Assembly (NCBI GenBank): GCA_016987375.1
Contig: PJRA01000196.1
Coordinates: forward strand, 1,364,705 to 1,428,704
Source: Brachionus koreanus
Lineage: Eukaryota > Rotifera > Eurotatoria > Ploima > Brachionidae
Reading direction: 5' to 3'
DNA length: 64,000 nucleotides
Part shown: one piece after another, positions 59,685 to 64,000 of the stretch
How positions within the stretch are numbered: position 1 is the first letter of the stretch
Layout: every line of letters starts with the position of its first letter
The notes under the pieces: model-generated
Told to the model about the DNA's origin: nothing
Databases searched by the model: none
What the model saw: the letters and a program-made list of their open reading frames with translations, nothing else
Program-made: the position numbers and the translations under genes

Positions 59685-62610
59685 TTAAGATTTATTTCTT
59701 ATTTCTTTTAAATAAGAATAAGCAGCACTAACGGCTTGAAATATTTGTTTGTTTTCTTCTTGCTTTTCTTTTTGACACTTGTCTGGATGATACTTCAATG
59801 CAGCGGCCACGTAAACGTCTTTAAGTTCTCTATCAGTGCAATGTTCTGTTAAGCAAAAAAGTGAATATGCTTTTTTTGTCACTTCTTTTTCAATTTCATC
59901 ACATTTGTCTCTCAATATTGATTCAATTTCGTTCTCATCCTCTTTAAAAATCAATGAAGCTATTTTGTCTCCAAGAAAATAATCTCCAAGCGCTATTGCA
60001 ATACAAGCTCCAGCAGCAATGCAAATACCAGTTGGACCTGTAAAAAATGAAGCAGAAACTTTGGCTGTTAGATAACCAAACGAACTTGAAGCTCCCATAC
60101 GAACTAGAAGTTTATCTCTCTCACATGACGTTATACGTTTTTCATTAAAATCTGTTATAATATTCATAGTCTTAAATTTATTTATAAAATTTACTAATTT
60201 AATAATAATTTAATGTATACTTGAAAAATAATTGCAATAGACATGAAGCCTGGTCCAAGAGTTTTGGCCAAAATTGAACCACTTGAGCTTACAAGACTAT
60301 TGGTAGAATTGGTCATAATACTGGCAATTTGACTTCCTCCTACAATAAACAAACTTACAGTTGATGAACAAAAGGCTCCTTTTGCTGTATTTAAAGCTAA
60401 TTTTTTGCTCAATTCCCATCCTGTTATTTTACCAGATTTGTAGTCATCTAAATTTTCAGCAAGATTTATAATAAAATAAGTGACTCCTGAGCATATAGCT
60501 GATACCGCACAAATGATGGCACATTGTTTTAAAATTTGTTTAATATTAGGCCGATATAAATTTTTACTACTCAAATTAAATTTTAAATTTTCTATCGACT
60601 CTTCTAAATTTTCTATTTCATTTTTGGCTTGGTCTAATTCTTCTAAAAGTCCATCAATTTGTGCTGTTAAATTAGCTTCACCATTCGTACCCATAACATT
60701 ATTTAAAATATTTTTTTTATTAATTAATTTTTTTTCTAAAGACTGAATAGATTTTTCTAAATTTTTTAATTTTTCTACAATGTTTTGATTTTTAAATTTT
60801 TGTAAATCGTCATAATTTTTTTCCAAAAATTTTTTTGATTCTTCAACAGTAGCCATTTTAACCTTAATCCCATTTTTGAGATTTACTTCATCAGAACAAT
60901 TTATCCTTTGATCTCCAAAGCCTCCAGGTACTAGAATTTTTGTATTTTCAAAGCTTAATCCATCTATTCCTGTCCCATTAATTGAATTTTGATGTCTTCC
61001 ATTAAAACTGGTGACCATTTCTCTTATGTTTTCTTTGTTATCCGAGAACTTCATTTGATATGAATAGAAATTTCCTTTCTCATCACTAAAAACTAAATCT
61101 GAATACTGAGGAGTCTTTTGCCCATTCGGAAGAATTCCAAGTCCGTCTCCTTCGTATCGGGTTAATTCAATACCATTTTCCCTAGCACTAGCAATTATTT
61201 TTGTAGCCATCAATTCCTCAAAAGCTATTCCTAATAACATATTTTCATTTTGACTGTTAACTAAATCTACATAAGTTGGATAATTGTTCACTATTTCGGA
61301 CTTTAATTGGATTATTTTTATTAAAGCTTCTCTATCGCCATGATCTAATTGTTTCAATGCAGCAAGATAATCTTTCAGTTGCCAATGTGAATAAGAATTC
61401 AATGCAAATATTTCTGCTGAGTCGAAATTTTGTATCATTTTAGAATTTTTGGAAGCTAACATTTCTAAAAAATCAATCATAACATCAATTTCCTGATTTA
61501 TGTCCATACCATCTTCGATTAAGACTTTGTGTGCTTCTTGACAGCTTTCTAGCCTATTAATTTCTTCACTATCATGATTTTTCAGTTTGTATTTTAGATT
61601 AATTAGACGAGCTTCCATTTGCAAGAAATTGGCTGCCATATCTTGTGAAACCTTCAAATCCAAGCATTTTAATTCCAACATCCAATCTGAATTATTTGTG
61701 ATTATTGTGAAATCAATTTTTCTAGGATAAGTCCAACTGCTAGATTTACTTCTCCGATTTACTAGAGAAAGAAGACCCAGGGTTACAAAATTTTCAAAAG
61801 ATATAGGATCGACCCTAAAGGATTTGTTAACTTTGAATTCTAAATCAAGAAGGAAACGAATCTTAATTTTCTCGGGTTTAAAAAATTTAAAAGCAAAATA
61901 ATGTTGATTTAATCCTATTTGAAAATAAATAGACGAAGAACTCTTGGTCCACATAGACATAGGATGTGCTAGTACTGGATCATGTGCATAACCATAAATT
62001 TCTATAGGATCTACTAAAATTCTATCTCCAGAACCAATTTCTACATCACCAAATTTGTTGCTTTTTGTTGCACTTAATCCATTATTATCAAGATAGATTT
62101 TATCATGATAAAATATTTTATTTTCAATCATATTACGTATAGTTAAATGATGAGAATTTTCATAAATTAACTTTTCCAATCTTTTCCAATATTGAAGGTC
62201 TGATGGGAATTGATAACCTACCAAAGACGAGTCTTGATAACCTACCTGATGATTACTTGAACTGAAAAGTATTCACATTTTTGGTTTGATAGTAAAATAC
62301 GTGTTGTTCTACCATTGTTTCGAAAGCCATGAAAACTAAATTTTTGTCTTTTATTGGCATCCTTTTTTCTCATATATCTTTTAAAAAATCTCATTTAAAA
62401 AAAAAATCTAACCTTAGCTGCTGCAAAAATTTGATATGCTCTTGTTTCATTAATTTTATAGCCTAATTCGTTTAGTTTGTTTTTAACCTGATCAAAAAGA
62501 AGAGCTGCATTTCGATCAAACATATCGTCATCAAGCTGACATTGACATTTTTTCAAACATTCTTGCAAAGCTAATCTTAACAAATCAGTCGATTCAGTAA
62601 TTTCAGGCAT
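59685..62610 (-). CDS. Nuclease-like / coiled-coil / membrane / J-domain fusion protein
   Basis: Three exons join in phase 0: 62610-62413, 62245-60221, 60170-59685; 902 aa. The ATG at 62610 is the first in-frame Met. Residues 1-400 match no family I know. At about 400-470 a PD-(D/E)XK-like pattern appears: Glu in GIAFEELMATKII (409/410), Asp in YSDLVFSDEKG (449), and QMK in FYSYQMKF (463-465), as in QxK-type Mrr-like nucleases. A coiled coil follows (about 548-621, EKLKNLEKSIQSLEKKL). Then a membrane segment (640-661) and Gly/Ala/Ser-rich hydrophobic stretches (about 686-740 and 775-805, GPTGICIAAGACIAIALG). The C-terminus is a short J domain with YHPDKC (HPD 869-871), the Hsp70-stimulating tripeptide. 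Tying nuclease, membrane and Hsp70 recruitment together is unusual. Nuclease activity is inference from motif order only. Confidence 0.72.
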
Positions 62611-64000
62611 TATAACAATATAATCATGCAATTACTAAAATATATTCTTTTAAAATAATTTTGTAATTCTAATTTTTTTTTCAAATAAAAGTGTAATGAT
62701 TGAACATAAATAATTTTTATTATGTTTAAGCAAGAAAAAATTTAGATAAAAATTGGGAAAAAACCCGACATAATTTTTAGTAATAGTTTAAGTAATTTAA
62801 GATATCGAAAAATAATACCCCAAAAAGAATTTTAAATTATTGCTTATTCAAATTTGTATTTTTGTAAAATACTTTTTTTTTCACAATGGTTGTACTGGAG
62901 AAAAAATCTTCGCCATGTTAAAAGATTTGTATTTGTATTTGGAGGAGTTAGTTTTTTTCTGCTTTAGAATTTTAAAATTCTAAGAAATTCTTTGACTTGT
63001 TGAAGAATTAAAAATAATATACCAAGAATAAAACTAAATTTTTATTTCGATTACAGTAAATAAGTTTATTATTAAAACGATTGATTGATTTTTTGGATAG
63101 ATTAATTTAAAGAAAGTCTATTACAACGAAAAAAAACAAAAATTTGATTATTTATATATTTTGATATATTCATAAAATACGAAGAACTTTACAAGATGAT
63201 GAATATTTTTATATTGTCTAGCTATATAAAATAATAAAGTTTTAGAAATAAAGAACAATATATATAAATAAATGTCAACAATCGACTATTTTGAATTTTA
63301 TTATTTAAAAATAAGTTTTTTTTATATATTTTTAATATCATCATCAATTAATCTTTTTATTCTTTAGATATTTTTATTCTTTAAATAATACAGATGGGTC
63401 AAAATAGAATGAGGCTTAACAGTTTATAAACATTTTAATTAAAAGATGCTCCACATGGAAAAAGTAATAGATGAATAATAATGATAACAAAATTAATTAA
63501 ATATAAAATAATCCACAAAAATAAATTTTATTGAACTGAAAAACAGATATTTTGATTAGACGAGATAACTATGTACAAAAAGTCAAATCTAACTTCTAAA
63601 AAATCTCGAGATATTTAAAAAGATACTAAAAATGACTCTTCAACTATTTTCTTGAAAAAGCATGAGGCAAAGTCAATAGGCTGTCAATAAATTTTCTAAT
63701 AAATTATAGTAAATTGCTGATAAAAAAATATAACTTAGACTTTTATTATAATTAAATAACTTTTTCATAAAAAAGCGGCAATTATACAATTATAAAATTT
63801 ATCTAAATCAATTAAAAATATTTGGTAAGACTCAACAAAATCAAAAATTACAAAATTAAGTAATAAATAATTGACATTTTTAATTAATAATAATAATAAT
63901 AGTTAATACTCTACGGTCAAGTTTAGTTTAACTAAATTGACAAAGCAGGAAGACTAACGTAATCCCGCTATAGTAGACTTTTCATTTTTTTTTATTTCTA
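62611..64000. other. AT-rich flank with no gene seen
   Basis: Upstream side of the J-domain gene. No ORF, RNA gene or known repeat recognised; extra 5' exons of that gene cannot be excluded. Confidence 0.45.

Noticed and set aside
60194..60220. Separate gene ends and a separate small DnaJ gene starting at 60167
   Set aside because: GTATAC..TTTAAG splice sites remove the stop in phase 0 and join both parts, so one fusion gene is simpler. Not proven without RNA.
1..64000. CRISPR arrays, operons, bacterial promoters or rRNA
   Set aside because: None seen. Spliced genes and LINE/MULE/mariner relics mark eukaryotic nuclear DNA.

Overview
The window looks like nuclear DNA of a small AT-rich animal. 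Genes carry spliceosomal introns, many only about 50 bp, with GT..AG ends that keep frame. The proteins are animal-type: CPT1, an aminergic GPCR, IFT46, an ETS factor, a mucin-like chitin-binding protein, and receptors with an extracellular beta-propeller plus EGF repeats. A rotifer such as Brachionus is my best guess, from base composition, short introns and gene types; no sequence here proves the species.

Layout. (1) 1-10 kb: two tandem single-exon membrane proteins (propeller-EGF-TM) whose 5' halves are diverged. Their 3' halves plus about 1.7 kb of downstream DNA, including Tc1-like and LINE relics, are a 2,300-bp near-identical block. (2) 10.4-14.5 kb: IFT46 on the minus strand, five exons. 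(3) 15.1-16.7 kb: decayed non-LTR retrotransposon pieces and an 18-N gap. (4) 17.0-21.2 kb: complete seven-exon HACL1 ending in the peroxisomal signal SKL, with a MULE relic in its one long intron. (5) 21.6 kb: a compact ETS protein. (6) 22.7-24.7 kb: MITE, pogo/Tigger, LINE and mariner relics. (7) 24.9-26.6 kb: a Sec23/24-type zinc finger plus vWA protein. (8) 27.3-28.6 kb: transposon relics. (9) 28.9-30.7 kb: monoamine-oxidase-like flavoenzyme. (10) 34.1-40.4 kb: complete four-exon CPT1. (11) 46.9-50.2 kb: three-exon 5-HT2-like receptor. (12) 52.8-56.8 kb: twelve-exon secreted mucin-like protein (VWD, EGF, WxxW, Thr-rich, chitin-binding). (13) 59.7-62.6 kb: a three-exon gene joining a candidate PD-(D/E)XK nuclease-like domain, coiled coil, hydrophobic segments and a C-terminal J domain.

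The genes form no operon. HACL1 (peroxisomal alpha-oxidation) and CPT1 (mitochondrial fatty-acid import) both serve lipid oxidation, but nothing suggests co-regulation. The most unusual items are the nuclease-like/J-domain fusion, the mosaic propeller-EGF pair with a homogenised tail, and the new-looking mucin architecture. Gene-free stretches are over 70% A+T by eye and carry several small inverted-repeat families. All exon joins are read by eye from splice signals and frame.
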